Positions 22,018 through 33,458 of a stretch of DNA of 64,000 bases are shown here, in pieces. The notes under the pieces are model-generated. The model was not told the origin of the DNA. It did no database searches and worked only from the letters and a program-made list of their open reading frames with translations. The DNA lies in assembly GCA_036320915.1 (NCBI GenBank), contig JAXBDG010000016.1:1240001-1304000 (forward strand). Reading direction: 5' to 3'. The position numbers and the translations under genes are program-made. Numbering within the stretch: the first letter of the stretch is position 1; every line of letters starts with the position of its first letter. Origin of the DNA: Linnemannia elongata (lineage: Eukaryota; Mortierellomycota; Mortierellomycetes; Mortierellales; Mortierellaceae).

Positions 22018-22490
22018 ATGGATTAGCAATTGTATTCATACCAAAAATATCACTGTACAAAACAAGTATCATAATTAATTATTAAATAATATCAACATCA
22101 TGAGCATTGAAGTGCAATATGAAGGACGACTAATAACGATGTTTTTAATCAAAGCTTCCTGACCTGGTATCCATGTACGGAGAGAGAGTCAGCATTGGTA
22201 GAAAGGAAAAAAATAGTCGGATGAATTAGTGCATTCTTCGCTCTCTACTTTGAAGGCTTTGTGTGCATTTTTTTTTTGTAGATTTGTTGGCTACAGTGAG
22301 AGACCCCGTCTTACTCCAGGAAATCAATGATGGACTGTACTTCTCTGTGCTTTCTTCGGCTTCTTTCGCTTTCTGTTCATCACGCCCTCTTTCTTTTCTA
22401 CCTTCACCCCTTTACCACCTTCACCATTGTTTCAGTTCCTCCATTTCTAATCATTTCACCACACCCATTCGCATCGCGGCTCCCACATCA

Positions 22491-23741
22491 ATGACCACCT
22501 GTGCCCTCCACCTACCAGAGATCAGGACCCACATCGCCATATTTCTCAGCAACAATGACTGCATTTCTTGTATGTGCGTCTCCAAGGAATGGTTCATGGA
22601 CTTTGCAGGGCCATTTTGGTACACTATCGATTTCGATAAGGACGACTCTTTCTTCCAGATCCCACCTGAGGTCATCGTCAGGTACGGCCGTCACATCCGC
22701 AAGGCCATCCACGTCGCCAAGGAGGTTGACATCTTGTCACTGCTAAACCCTGGTATCACGGCCCTGACAAATCTAGAGGTCTCTGTCACCCACAGTCGAT
22801 TCTCGCTGGTGCTTCTTCAAGACCTTGCTCGGTGCCACCGGCCATCGCTGACCACCCTCCGTATCACTGGTGATATGATGCCTACCAGGACATTCGATGA
22901 ACAGAAAAAGAACAGGATCTATCTGTCACCGGATGCGATCGGTCCCAGCTGTAGACTGACGGCTTTGACTCTCTCGGAGGTGTGCATCCCTCGCGCGGCA
23001 TTTTCTTGCATACTTGAGTTCTCCCCAAGCCTTGTCTCCCTTACACTGACAAACGTCATCTTCGTGGACTACAACCCAAGCCTGGACCTCTTCCGCCACC
23101 CAGGTTTGAAAGCCTTGGAGTCTACACGGAACCAAGTTTGTGGCGATGAAGGTCCCCTCCCAGATGCACAGCCGTCGCTACTCGTACACTTCCTAGCCCT
23201 AATATTCTGGAATCTGACTGGCGCAATCGTCGACCCCTTCCCGAAGTTGAGGCTCTTACATGCAACCCTCCAGACCTACTGTCCCAATCTCAAACGCGTG
23301 CTCTTCATCGCCCCGAACCCACACCGGATCGCCGACACTCTCGAGAAAGTATTTGTTCACCTAGAAGCCTGTGCGTTCAAGTACAGGTCCTTGACAACGG
23401 ATGTTGTGATGAGCCTTCTTGAACACTCTGCCACGCTAAGATCGATTATCATGGTACCGTCTGTAGTGAAAGTGGAGATCCATGCGGCAGATGAGGTGGC
23501 GTCGTCGAAGAGGATGGTAGGTCGGCTGCTGAGGTCTTGTCATCGGCTCGAGGTCCTTTCGGTCAAGGGGCATCTGATGGATGTCAAGTTCTTGGAGGAA
23601 CAGGACTTGGAGTGTCGTGGTACTCTAAAGGAGCTGAGGGTACGGTTTTGTAAGTTGAAGACTGCTGTTGCTGTGGACGAGTGCCTCCGTGAGTTGTTTG
23701 TGAGGAAGAGGGTGGAGTCGTGGATGGGTCTGCGATGGTAG
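22491..23741 (+). CDS. F-box-like / RNI-type LRR protein, 416 aa
   Basis: Intronless frame from the first in-frame ATG (MTTCALHLPEIRTHIAIFL); in-frame sequence upstream has no ATG. The N-terminus has an F-box-like pattern (LPEIRTHIAIFLSNNDCI, then CVSKEWF). The remainder is leucine-rich with irregular repeats (LTALTLSEVCI, LVSLTLTNVIF, LEVLSVKG), typical of the large F-box/LRR families of early-diverging fungi. These generally recruit substrates to SCF ubiquitin ligases. Its repeats are degenerate, unlike the near-identical ones at 8597-9490, so the two genes are not recent duplicates. No lesion is visible. Substrate unknown. Confidence 0.7.
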   Translation: MTTCALHLPEIRTHIAIFLSNNDCISCMCVSKEWFMDFAGPFWYTIDFDKDDSFFQIPPEVIVRYGRHIRKAIHVAKEVDILSLLNPGITALTNLEVSVTHSRFSLVLLQDLARCHRPSLTTLRITGDMMPTRTFDEQKKNRIYLSPDAIGPSCRLTALTLSEVCIPRAAFSCILEFSPSLVSLTLTNVIFVDYNPSLDLFRHPGLKALESTRNQVCGDEGPLPDAQPSLLVHFLALIFWNLTGAIVDPFPKLRLLHATLQTYCPNLKRVLFIAPNPHRIADTLEKVFVHLEACAFKYRSLTTDVVMSLLEHSATLRSIIMVPSVVKVEIHAADEVASSKRMVGRLLRSCHRLEVLSVKGHLMDVKFLEEQDLECRGTLKELRVRFCKLKTAVAVDECLRELFVRKRVESWMGLRW

Positions 23742-23961
23742 CAGGGTCGGTTGGTAGGCGTGTTTGTGATCAGCTCATGCGATTCAGAAAATTGAAGACG
23801 GTGTGGCTTGGCACCACAGACTACTATCTTGCCACGCATTAGTTCCTCGTATCCCTGTCGTGTCACCGCTACCCATTGAAAGCGGCTAAAGAACAGGCTT
23901 GATTTCGTCCTTGACCTGAGTAAAATACATTTCGCACAAGAAGTTTATTCAACTGGCTTGT

Positions 23962-24494
23962 TTACCCTGTCGGAGTGACTCCCTCCTCAGTGGCATGCTT
24001 GCGCTCAGGACGCTCGAGGTAAAGAATAAGCTGCGCTGAAGGCTGCATCTCGATCGGGGTCTCATCGCAGAGCAAGAAATTCAATTGTTGCTTGTTGCTG
24101 AGAATCTTTCCCTCAACGATTATGTTCATGCACGTTTGCATGTTCCTCAAGAACCGGACGATCGTAGCCTTCCATCCCTATATCCATCACGACACTACGA
24201 AAAAAAAAAAATCTCAATTAAGAAAAAAAGGAACCTGCTGTTCAGTTCTTACATGTTTAGTCGCCAATCTGTACACCTATCGAGCCGACTGTGTACCTAA
24301 AGATAATACTGGTGCAGAAGGCTTCTTCGACTCAAGGCATCCGTTCGTTCTTGTGTGATAAGAAAGAAGTCTATATTTCCTTGGTGGTGGGGATGTTCTG
24401 GGAATGCGTGGATGTAATTGGCGAGCACGGCGGCATCGTCGAGGACGTTGAAGGCTCCCGATTCACCGACTGGTTTCATTTGCGGTTTGTCCAT
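23962..24494 (-). pseudogene. Fragment of an FAD-dependent monooxygenase
   Basis: Two minus-strand fragments look like the C-terminal half of an FAD_binding_3 monooxygenase. GAFNVLDDAAVLANYIHAF followed by an ITQERTDAL segment resembles the conserved DA-VLAN helix and the following F-Y-ER region. QQLNFLLCDETPIEMQPSA with a Glu-rich end resembles the usual C-terminus. Frames are interrupted, the FAD-binding GxGxxG half is missing, and AT-rich DNA separates the pieces. I infer a decayed gene. The assignment rests on motif resemblance only. Confidence 0.4.
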
Positions 24495-25245
24495 AAGAGA
24501 AAAGTGCTATATTAGATACCTTGGCTGCCACATTGGCGGCTGTGGGTACTTTGGAAGCACCACACGCGTGAGACCCAGGGAATGTTTACCTTGTTGCATA
24601 CTAGTGAAAACTAACATAAATACAGTCATGCGTAAATCGGTATCATTAACATACTATGCCTCGAAAAGAATAACGAACCACTCTATCATATCTTTGACCC
24701 GCTTTTATTTGTGACTGTAAATCTCTCTCTCTGCCCTTCCTCCTTTCACTCCCTCTCTGGACTGCATCACCCCCTTATTATCCTTGATGCCTTCGCTGTC
24801 CGTCGTTGACCCCTTTGACTTTTGCTTTTGCTTCCATTCTTTTTTCTTCCCGATTCTTTCTCTCAATGTTCTTGATATTTTCTAGTATCATCCTTCCTTT
24901 TATTACTATTGATCTTTTTACCTTCCCTTCTTAGTCTACCCTATTTTTTCTCGCGTCCACCCTTTGTTTTCTCGCAGTCGCTGATCCCTTCCTTATTTTG
25001 TTGATGCCTTCTTTTTGTACCTTGGATCCCTTCCTTATTTTACTGATGCCTTCCCTCCTTGCCATTAATCACTCATTTGTTTTTCTTGATATCTTACCTC
25101 TTTGACCCTTATCTCTCGTTTGTTTTTATTCTACTGCCTTCATTCTCTCTAAATCCCTTTTCTTTTCCTATCCCACGGTCTTTGCGCATCACTTGCCTCT
25201 CTCTCCTCTTGAGCAAACAATTTATCATGTACTTTGTCAGAGTGC

Positions 25246-25302
25246 GATAGGAAGAGCGAACATTGAAGGATCAAAAAAGCAACATCGCTATTAACGCTTG
25301 CC
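25246..25302 (-). pseudogene. Short 28S rRNA-derived fragment
   Basis: The minus strand reads as the conserved 28S segment GCAAGCGTT-AGCGA-GTTGCTTTTTTGATCCTTC and GCTCTTCCTATC with a few substitutions. It is about 57 nt, unconnected to any rDNA unit, and is the same part of 28S found at 7510-8140, 26833-26856 and 53861-53936. Confidence 0.75.
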
Positions 25303-25674
25303 TATCTCATCTCTTTTATCTTCCAAATCCCGTGAGAGTGTCTTTGATTTCAGCTTGCCCTTGTTTTGCAGTTGCCCTTGCTTTCAGCTAGCCCTTGATT
25401 TCAGCCTGCCCTTGATTTTTTCCAATTCAACATCTCTTCGTCAACCCTTGAACCTTTTCCAGTATCCCCTGATTTTCCTATCGTTGTCAACCTTTTACCG
25501 TCGCACTTCCTTTTTCCATACCGTTGATTAACAAGGATCGTGGTCAAGGACCCGGAGCGGATACTTGGAAAAGAAAGGGAGAATAGTAAACGGATTTATA
25601 TTGTTGACTGGGGAAGAAGCAACGTCATATATAAAATAATTTTGCTAGAGCGACGATGATCAGTCAGTGTTACA

Positions 25675-25682
25675 GTATTTAA
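25675..25682 (+). promoter_or_regulatory. TATA box of the secreted gene at 25867
   Basis: A TATTTAAA sequence about 190 bases before the ATG at 25867, with a pyrimidine-rich leader that includes a (CT)24 microsatellite. Confidence 0.45.
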
Positions 25683-25777
25683 ACCTTTAGCATCCCGCTC
25701 TATTTCTTTGTCAACATATCTTTTTCCTCTTCCATTGTTTTCACGTCCCTTCATTCCAACACCATTCCCCTCTCCTC

Positions 25778-25780
<3 letters not shown>

Positions 25781-25828
<48 letters not shown>
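25781..25828 (+). repeat. (CT)24 microsatellite in a 5' leader
   Basis: An uninterrupted CT dinucleotide run of about 48 bases, ending 38 bases before the ATG of the secreted gene, so it should be transcribed in its 5' UTR. Confidence 0.9.
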
Positions 25829-25833
<5 letters not shown>

Positions 25834-25866
25834 CAACTTTCATTAGCAACCCATTCAACGACAAGA

Positions 25867-26420
25867 ATGTTTTTCACGATGAAGAATTGTACGCCATTTT
25901 TCGTTTTGTTCTCCCTTGTGGCCATAACGGTTGCAGCCCCCGTACCTCAACAATCAGGCAGTTCCAGCAATGCCAGTAATCAAAACACCGCTGCCGCTAC
26001 TGGACCTTCTTATATCAGTTCTTCATCCAGTGGTAGTTCTGGTACTAGTAATAACAGTGGACCTGGTTATCAAACAACTTCAAGTGGAAGCGGAGTCTCC
26101 GGTGGTTCTCAAGCCATATCCGTTGGTGTTACTACTACCTCTGGTAAATATCTGATTCTGATACTTCTTGCACCGCACTTTCCCGTACTTTGACTGATTT
26201 TTTTCCTTCCAACTTTGCTATTGAATTAGGTAACACTAACACTGGCAGCAGTAATTACATCATCAACCCCAATGGCTACACGTCGCAATCCACGACAGGT
26301 AGCTCACAATACAGTAACAGCAACATATCCAACAACTACGGGATCACCAATAACCAACAAAATAATGGTGGCTCCGCAGGAGGTAATACTGTCGCCTACT
26401 ACCCTATTTACTACAAGTAA
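25867..26420 (+). CDS. Secreted Ser/Gly/Asn-rich protein, one intron, 155 aa
   Basis: Exon 1 (25867-26143) encodes a signal peptide (MFFTMKNCTPFFVLFSLVA, cleavage near AAPVPQ) and a low-complexity Ser/Gly/Thr/Asn stretch. An 86-nt intron (26144-26229, GTAAAT...TTAG) is removed in phase 1. Exon 2 continues GNTNTGSSNYIINPNGYTSQ and ends AYYPIYYK-stop at 26420. The mature protein has no cysteine and no recognised domain. It is flexible and hydroxyl-rich, as expected of an O-glycosylated wall or extracellular protein, but that is inference. The downstream ATG at 25879 would also leave a usable signal peptide. Confidence 0.7.
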
Positions 26421-26832
26421 TTTGTACGGGATTAATAGACTATTACAGTACCCGCCAGAACACGCCTACACAGAAGAGTAGCCTAGAAATAAAAGGTTTA
26501 AGCACCTGCATGGCAAGGAAAAAAAGATTGAGGCGTCATATATTGCGTGAACATCCCAGTTTTGTCTTTATGACTCTAACTCCATTTCGCCATTGCCGTC
26601 ACTCCCACGCCCTCTTCATTGCCATTACAACTGTACACCCTCAACTCTTACACTATTTATCACCTGTCGTTACTGAATTGGTCGGGGGGCAGCTGAAAGG
26701 GACACCTCGTCGGCCAAAGGAAGTGAGAGAGAAGTTAACGAGAGAAAGGGGATGGTTTCCTCATGCAATGTGGTCAGACAGGGTTTCTTCTCCTGACTGT
26801 CATGAAACGTCCAAGCGTACAAACAACTACAT

Positions 26833-26856
26833 CGCTTGGCTGTCGCGAGCCAGTTA
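26833..26856 (-). pseudogene. Very short 28S rRNA-derived fragment
   Basis: CGCTTGGCTGTCGCGAGCCA then GTTA resembles the reverse complement of the 28S motif AACTGGCTTGTGGCAGCCAA. Only about 24 nt, so chance is possible. It ends at the same 28S position as the fragments at 8140 and 53861. The rest of 26421-27094 shows no gene. Confidence 0.4.
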
Positions 26857-27306
26857 GGGGCCGCGCTCAGTCATGATGAAGCACGTTCTAGCATACTGCG
26901 CAGCCGTGGAAAACAAACGAAGGCAGGGAAGAACAAGGTCAACGTCGTTGTGCTGTTATTCTTGCACCACTTCTGGGTACCATAGTCATTTCATAAACAG
27001 AATTGACTACAACGATGATTGCAATGTGTAGTTCAGATGCTTGTCCTTCCTTCCCCTCTGAATGTACGTATTTGTGCACTGGTTCGAGCGCAAAATTTAA
27101 TTTTCCGCTCTGCACTTCCCTATTGTTATGTCCTTCCATCACCTTGTCCTCTCTTCTTCTCCGCTTCTATCTTTCTTGCCTCGCTCTTCACTTCCTTCCT
27201 TCACAACTGTTTCTACACACACACACACTACTCCAATCCACTCCATTTCCCGTTACCGATTACCGATTACCCTCATTGGCATTGCTACTCGCTGCATCGC
27301 AATCGC

Positions 27307-27581
27307 TTTTTTTTTTTTTTTTTTTTTTTGAGAAGAGATTCTTTATTGGTGGCTTGTGTCCGTAGACTTAATATGATTATTTTGTGCGATAGCTTTGTGA
27401 ATCTCTTTAGTGATATTGCTGGAGATATCGTCCCAGGATTGAGTCTGTTTATGTAGAAAGACGGTTAAGTTGGCTGTCTGGACTCCAATTAGACAGCATG
27501 CTAGGAGTTGAGGAGCGGAGATGTTGTATTCGGGTTTGATGGAGAACTTAGGAGGCTTGAAGGAAAGGAGCGAATGCAGGT
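27307..27581 (-). mobile_element. Retroposed, 5'-truncated cDNA with poly(A) tail and 14-bp target duplication
   Basis: The segment is bounded by direct repeats TGCATCGCAATCGC at 27293-27306 and 27582-27595. On the minus strand it ends in a run of 23 A (27329-27307), preceded 12 nt upstream by AATAAA (27342-27347). The other inverted arm has the uninterrupted site at about 42925-42950, so the insertion is proven by comparison. A minus-strand frame runs through it and stops beside the AATAAA (ending KSTDTSHQ). The source is not recognised; the 3' end of a LINE or an ordinary mRNA retrocopy both fit. Confidence 0.85.
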
Positions 27582-30388
27582 TGCATCGCAATCGCAATCA
27601 ACATTTCTTACGCGTCCACAAACTGTGACTGTTTCAATTGTCCTGTACCCATCGCCTTACCTTTGTTTGTCGGTCGACACCTTCTCCTCTGTCTTTTCAG
27701 CAGCTAAAAAACACACCCCTCCTTTAACTTCTCCACCACTTCCGCTTCCTCACTACACTTGACAGAATGCCGAGCCACGCGCACAAGGATACACACAACA
27801 CACAACATACAACACACGTCAACAGCAGCAAGGATACCCTCCCAGAACCAAGCCACCCGCTTGCCAGGCAACCAGAACGAGGACAAGTGACATGGTTGGT
27901 CTGTACCACTTTCCTTTTTTAGTTTTGCCACCACTCCTTTCTTATCTATCTCTCTGCTTCATTCTTCTTCTCTCCTCCCCTCCTCCAACCTCCTCTCTTT
28001 TCCCCACTTCTCGCTGTCCCTACCACCTTTCTTTTGTTCACTTCTTCATCAGCACCTCTCCTCTCTTCTTCTCTTAAACACTCTCTCGCTCCCACAAACA
28101 TCAAAAACACGACTCGGAACGGGCTAATGCCAAGAACAAGAACCACTCTCCGCAAGGCAAGTTCCCCGGTAGTTCATTCTGGAGAGAGGTATGGGGAATC
28201 TACAAGAGAGGGAATCAGTTATTTCTTTAAAGGACACCTAGCTACTTGAGAGAGGTGAGGTAATGACCCGTTCATTCGGCTCGGATGCTACGGGAGGGTC
28301 TATAGGGGGTCTATAGAAGGTCGAACTGGACGAAATTGTCCAGATGGGGTTTCTACCAGGTTTGACACGCTCTTCAATATGCAAGAGGCTGTCCGGCCAG
28401 GTCTCTTCGGTCAAAGAAGGCTATCGGATTGAACAGCGTACGGAGCGGGGACGATTGTTTTGGAAGGAGTATGTCCAAGAGTGGTGAAATATTCTACAGA
28501 AGGAATAGGGTTTTCTTTGCTCCTTTGTTCTTCGCGTCCCACTCTGCCATTGTGGCAGGGCGGTCAAATCCTCAAACACCTCAAGGGATGACAGACCAGA
28601 CCCGTTTGTTGCTTTACATTACTCTTCGCGTTCTTGTTGCCCACTCTGCAGCAAGAATAACAGGCATCTATGTGTCTTTCAATGAAGAGACTGGTACTTT
28701 TCTTGTGGGTTCCTTTTGCCCCTGGTGTGGAGGTGAAGAAAGTGCAACCATGGAAACCTTGCAACAAACAACTAACAGAGTCTGCAAGCCTCATTGTTAT
28801 TGCGTTGAGGTCAAGACTGACAGTCAGTTAGACAGTCCTACTTGAACAAGCTCTCTCGCTCCAAGTTTTGAGTCAGCTGCTACCGGACCATCTGCTTGCC
28901 TGATAATCACAACGAGTACAAGCGACACGGTTTGTATCACTTTCCTTTTTGGTTTTGCCACCATCTCTTTCTTATCTCTCTCCTTCATGCTTCTTCTTTC
29001 GTCCCTCTTCTTTTTCCTTTTCCCCTTCTTCTCTCCTCCACCTCTTTCCTTCTCCTCACCTTCCAACCTCTCTCTCTCATCCTTCCTTCTCTTCGTTGTT
29101 CTTCTTATTTCTCCTCCCCTTTTCCTTTCGCTTCTGCTCCTTAGCTCTATTTGCACTCCTATCCAGCTTTCACCTTCACATACTTTCCCATATTCACTCG
29201 CTCCCATCTACTTTCCTCTCTTACATTTCAATTCATAACCGGTGTCGCAATCCACTCTCGTCGCCATGTCGAAATCGACTTCAAGGTTCATGGACAAGCA
29301 CAAGGCAACAACAACAACAAGGCAAGTTAATGGGTTTATTCTGAGCGCTATTTATTTCCTTTCGCCGTACTTCATCTTTTCAGACTGCGAGGTGGGACCT
29401 CAAGAGGACTCTCTTTTTTCAAGGTGTTTGGGTGTCTGGAGGGGGTTGGGAAATATCCCGGCGGTAAACGTGCGGTAGGACTATGAGAGAGGTGCCACGG
29501 ATGGGACCACTATGGAAGAAGGAGTCGGCTCTGCCATAGGGGGCACTTCTTCCATTGTTATATCTGTGCGATATTAGAGCTTGCAGGTTCTAGTATCGGG
29601 CCTTTACCATGACTGCTTGGGAGGGGTTCGCGAAACGGTTTGCGAACCCGAGTGTCCTGATGCACTTCTAAGGGTGAGGAGTGCTACACAACAGGACAGG
29701 GCTGTTCGTCAGAATCCACTGCCCTCACATTCTGCCTTGCCCACTGGCAGGGTAGACGAGAAATCTAGCATGTTTTCAGAGTCTGTATTTCCCTCATGGT
29801 CCATCATATTCGAACAACTCTTTACTTTCATTTGCTATGGTTGCATCTAATGCAGTCCACTCTACAGCAGGGATGACAGGCATTTGTACAATCGTTGAAG
29901 AGGAGCCGGCTTTTTGAGGTTAATAGGGTAGTCAAATGGTCCCTAATGCGCTGGCTACTCGACACATCCTCGGTCTGAATATGTGAGAGAAGGCGAGAGG
30001 GAATGGTGGACCAGTGACGACAGCACTTGCCACAGCTACTAACTATTTTACATTACCTTTTCTTTTTTCAACTCAATATATATTAAGTGGGAGGGAAGGA
30101 GAAGACAAAGTTATTTTCTACGTCTTCTTCTTCCCTTCCCTCGCTAACGGAGATGGGTGTCTTTGGAGCAAGAGTGCTGGAAGGTAGTTTAACAATACTG
30201 ACCAAGTCGTAGACAAGAGGGGTAATACGAAATAAAGCACTGTTGCGAAAGAATATAATCTGTGGGCGCTACAGTAAGCTAGAAGAAGGTTTCCATGGCT
30301 CCATGTCGTTATTGTTGCTCTCGTCTCAAGTCCAATAATATCTCATTTCACCATAATTTGTATCTCTCTATACTGTTTGTACCTTCTC

Positions 30389-30995
30389 TTACACCAGCTT
30401 CAGCAGACGCGAAACCTCTGGCTCCGTTGTCGTGTAAAGCACCTCACTCTTCATGAACCCGTGGAAATGGCTTGTTGCAGCGAAAGTGTATGCCCCCATG
30501 TTGTCATGTTGTCAAAATACATCCAGTCGCCCGTGTTCATCAACGGCAGAACAGCCTCTTTCTTCAGACAATCCGCGCTGTCCATGGTCGGGCCCCACAC
30601 TAACGTAACATGGTTACCCAAACAGGTCTCCATCGCTGCCGGCTTATTGTAAACAAACTGGTTATCGAGAAGCAAGGCATGCGGATCGCAAATCAAGTTG
30701 TCGTAGTAGATGCCACTAAACGACCCATACACTCCATCATTCACATAATATATGCGAATTGTCATAGCGTTGGGACTGGGGTTGGGGTTGGGGATGGGAC
30801 TGCAATAAAAGCCTGCTCTCTTCACTCCTTGCGGCCTGCAATGGCCGTGGGGCTACACTTAAAGGCTAAGATAAAGTGAATGCAAAAGTAGAGCAGAAAA
30901 TTCTTACGTTGCAAAGTTGGGGGTTTACTCTTTGTTAGTTTGCCTCGCCCAGGTCAGCGACGTAGAACCCTCTCTTGTTCTTACCTTCGTCCTTG
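30389..30995 (-). pseudogene. Ornithine-decarboxylase-family pseudogene (left-arm copy)
   Basis: Minus-strand match to the intact gene at 38330-40028. It keeps an exon-1 scrap (GFYVADLGE at about 30950-30975), part of the intron and its acceptor, then the first dozen bases of exon 2 (GCCTTTAAGTGT). It then jumps directly to sequence equivalent to about 39565, a deletion of about 680 bp that removes most of the PLP barrel. The C-terminal domain remains (YYVNDGVYGSFSGIYYDN, then WGPTMDSADCLKKE). It is frameshifted by an 8-bp duplication (GACAACAT twice) after YFDNM. The last residues and a TAA at 30389 are preserved. It cannot make an enzyme. Its 5' part differs more from the right copy than its 3' part does. 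Confidence 0.85.
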
Positions 30996-31450
30996 TCTCT
31001 TTTTATTCTCCTGCTCGCATCCTCTCACTCTGCTCTTATTACATTGCCACACGCCCGTTTTGCCCAACTAATTCACTAGATAGAGTTTAAAGTTGCAATA
31101 CCCATCCACGACTCCAATGTGATCCAAAACAAAACAGATGTCGTTAGCACATTCTCTCAGCACCAGGCTGAACCTTAAAGTTGCTCACTTCATGCCAGAA
31201 TTCTATGAACTAAATTGTTGTAGGGCTAGCGAGCCAAGAGATGCTCACTCCCATCCTCATTGGTTTGCCCAAATCTCTCGATAATTTACATCCGAGAGCC
31301 CGGTTCCTCCCTCGTGTGGCGGTGCTCATATGTGCAGATGAAGTTGACTGGGTAAGGGTGCGCCAGCAACAAGTGGGAGAGGACGGGCAACGGAGAGAAA
31401 ACCGGTTGTTTGTATCTCCCCCAGATTCTTGAAACCAGCAGGAGAAAACC

Positions 31451-31458
31451 TATTTAAA
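31451..31458 (+). promoter_or_regulatory. TATA-like box of the secreted gene at 31524
   Basis: TATTTAAA 66 bases before the ATG, a compact promoter-leader arrangement. Confidence 0.5.
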
Positions 31459-31523
31459 CACACCCTTGTTGTTGTGCAAACCCGCTATTCTTCACTCCTT
31501 TCCTTTTCACCCAACACTTAACC

Positions 31524-32167
31524 ATGAAATTCACATCGATTATCGCATTCCTTGCTCTGTCTGCCGCCACTGTCGTTGCTTTGCCAGGTATGGTAGAAAG
31601 GAGACACCTTTTGGCCTGTTGCTAGGTCTTTTCTTGTCGTGTAGGCGTTAAATACTGGCCAACGGTTGTTTACAATCAACCATCTTCTCACTCTTACTCT
31701 CTTCCTCAACCTCTTTCCCTTCTACTACAGTCGCGGAGAACACACCCGTCCAGCTCTACCGCCGTGCGGTCTGCGACAGTCAGGGTGAGGACGTTCTCAA
31801 CAAACTCTCGCAGACTCGGAACGCGCTCAGCCAGCTTGAGGACGACTACTACCGTGTGTCCCGTAACCCGGCACCTGGACCGACTTTCAACCGTGCCAAG
31901 AAATACCTCAACACCATCATCGTCGAGATCAAGGACGAGGTCAATGACCCTGTCTCTAAGCGAAGCTCTGGCCCAGTCCTGGCTAATGCCAGAGCCCAAT
32001 TCCAAGATGCAGCAGTGAAGTTGAGACTTACGTTGGAGAGCATCGGCCTGCCTAACTTGGGATCCCGGCTCACGCAGGACTTGGATGGCTTTACATACCT
32101 CTCACGCACCTCCAACGCGCACATTGACGATCTCATCACCTGCTGGAGAAAGGCTGGCGGTAAATAG
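31524..32167 (+). CDS. Small secreted protein, one intron, 166 aa
   Basis: Exon 1 (31524-31587) encodes MKFTSIIAFLALSAATVVAL, a complete signal peptide. A 143-nt intron (31588-31730, GTATGG...CTACAG) splits a codon in phase 1. Exon 2 (31731-32167) continues VAENTPVQLYRRAVCDSQG and ends WRKAGGK-stop. The mature protein of about 145 residues looks mostly helical and has only two cysteines (VCDSQ and ITCWR), which could form a single disulfide. The family is not recognised. The gene sits in the centre of IR1 and is not duplicated in the other half. Confidence 0.8.
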
Positions 32168-32420
32168 CAAATTAAAGCTTTGGAGCAATTACCCTCCACA
32201 AGGGGGTTCTTTTGATATAGGCAGAAGACAATGATATCCAAGGGAATATGCGTGCTTGAATGGTCGATTGTGAACAAAAAGGTGCGTTAACGGCACTTTA
32301 TGCTCCACCGAACCCGACGAGAATAGCACCCTTTTTCTTACAATAAAGCAAAAAAACCATATCCACTTTTCCAAGCCAGTGGAAAAAGCATCATGGCGTA
32401 TGAATAGGAAGCCATGATAC

Positions 32421-32575
32421 TATTGGGTATTTCACATAAAATGTTTTGTTTTGGCCACTAAACCCCGATTAGCCAGCTATTCAGCTCAACATTTTTGTTC
32501 CACACCCATGCAAACCCCGCTCACAGCTGGATTAGTGTTTAATTTTTTACATCATTTTGGTTGAAAGGCACAATA
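32421..32575 (+). repeat. MITE-like repeat, copy 1
   Basis: 155 bp, about 90 percent identical to the reverse complement of 37252-37432. The termini are imperfectly inverted: TATTGGGTATTTCACATAAAAT at the left, and TATTGTGCCTTTCAACCAAAAT read inward from the right. No coding capacity. Both copies lie in the IR1 centre in opposite orientation. Confidence 0.6.
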
Positions 32576-33458
32576 CACAATGCTTTGGTGATAATCTCTA
32601 TGATGGATGGTGAGGTTATAGTTGAGTGGTGGCAGGAGTTTGGTTGCTGGGTAGATTGAGGGAGAAATAGGGAGAAATGATCTTGTTGTGCTTGATATAT
32701 ATATCCCGTTAACATATAAGAATAAAAGCTAAACATTATAGCTCGATCTGATTCATTCCAAATACCCCAGAACTGGAATTTGAGGGTAGAAATTAAGGAA
32801 TGAGAGACAGGGTCAAGAGCCGGGTAAAAAAAGCAGAGGGCTCACGTACATAAATGGCACGAAGAGAAAGCTCTTGTTCTCACCCTTTCACCTGACTTTT
32901 GCCTTTGAGAAAAGGTCAATTCTTCCTTGCCCAGAGTCCGAATTCTAAACGTACGCACTTCCCTGGAGCAAGTCATTATTAGCACTGTAATATATCATCT
33001 CTGTTAGTGCAATGAACAATTCGTTTCTTTTGTGCTGTATTTTGAAACTGCGAGCAAGGTGGCACAGTCATTGCGCTATAGCGCAACAGTACCGGCTTGA
33101 TCGCTGTGCTTTTTTTTTTTTTTTTTACAAAAAAATAAATTCAAATGGACGGATGGATGATCTGGCTGAGAACATTCTCGAGTCGATTGCCAATGAGCGG
33201 TTGATCAGTTGGCCATGGACATGAAAAGTGCAGTAGTAGAGGACTAAGAGAGGACATATTGCAGTATCAGTATGTACCAGAAAAGGATGGTGTTGTTTCT
33301 TAAAGTCAAGGAGAAGAATGAGTCTGTTGTTTATTTCACACCTTGTGAGGATAATACGCTCGCTCAGGTGGTGACGTGGGTACATTGGTGCACTTCTTCT
33401 TTGCATAAAAAGGAGTAAAACTATAAATAAACACTTACCGCAACATACCTACACTATA
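32576..33458. other. Intergenic region
   Basis: No confident gene. At 33111-33127 a T run follows a weakly tRNA-like stretch (GGTGGCACAGTCATTGCGC, then GGCTTGATCGC), which could be a Pol III-type remnant but lacks a proper B box. On the minus strand the same run would be a poly(A) tract after TTTATTTTTTTG. Confidence 0.3.

Larger units (their letters stand above)
24495..25780. other. Pyrimidine-rich intergenic region with short repeats
   Basis: Long stretches of C and T on the plus strand, with recurring GATCCCTTCCTTATTTT and GATGCCTTC words (24770-25050). A 17-bp tandem unit (TTCAGCTTGCCCTTG-like, four copies) lies at about 25347-25417. A 28S rRNA scrap is at 25246-25302. No gene seen. Confidence 0.5.
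27095..30995 (+). repeat. Left arm of large inverted duplication IR1
   Basis: Reverse-complementary to about 38650-43103. Across the core, paired positions sum to a constant 70543 (for example 28429 pairs with 42114, and 29581 with 40962). There are no net indels, and the predicted peptides are identical over about 28040-29940. Outside the core the arms are diverged: about 95 percent at 29940-30110 and lower near 27115-27300 and 30700-30995. The inner part is a decayed ornithine-decarboxylase-family gene. The core consists of two diverged direct repeats of about 1 kb (starting near 27890 and 28915), each with a CT-rich tract. I see no confident gene in 27800-30380. A 275-bp retroposed insertion (27307-27581) is unique to this arm. 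Confidence 0.85.

Noticed and set aside
28896..29478. Protein genes in the core of the IR1 arms
   Set aside because: The frames are low-complexity (Phe/Leu/Ser or Arg/Glu/Lys) readings of CT-rich DNA on both strands, lacking domains and consistent starts. Identity between arms reflects DNA identity, not protein constraint.
33058..33127. Pol III gene (tRNA-like stretch followed by a T run)
   Set aside because: The A-box resemblance is partial, the B box (GGCTTGATCGC) is poor, and no cloverleaf forms.
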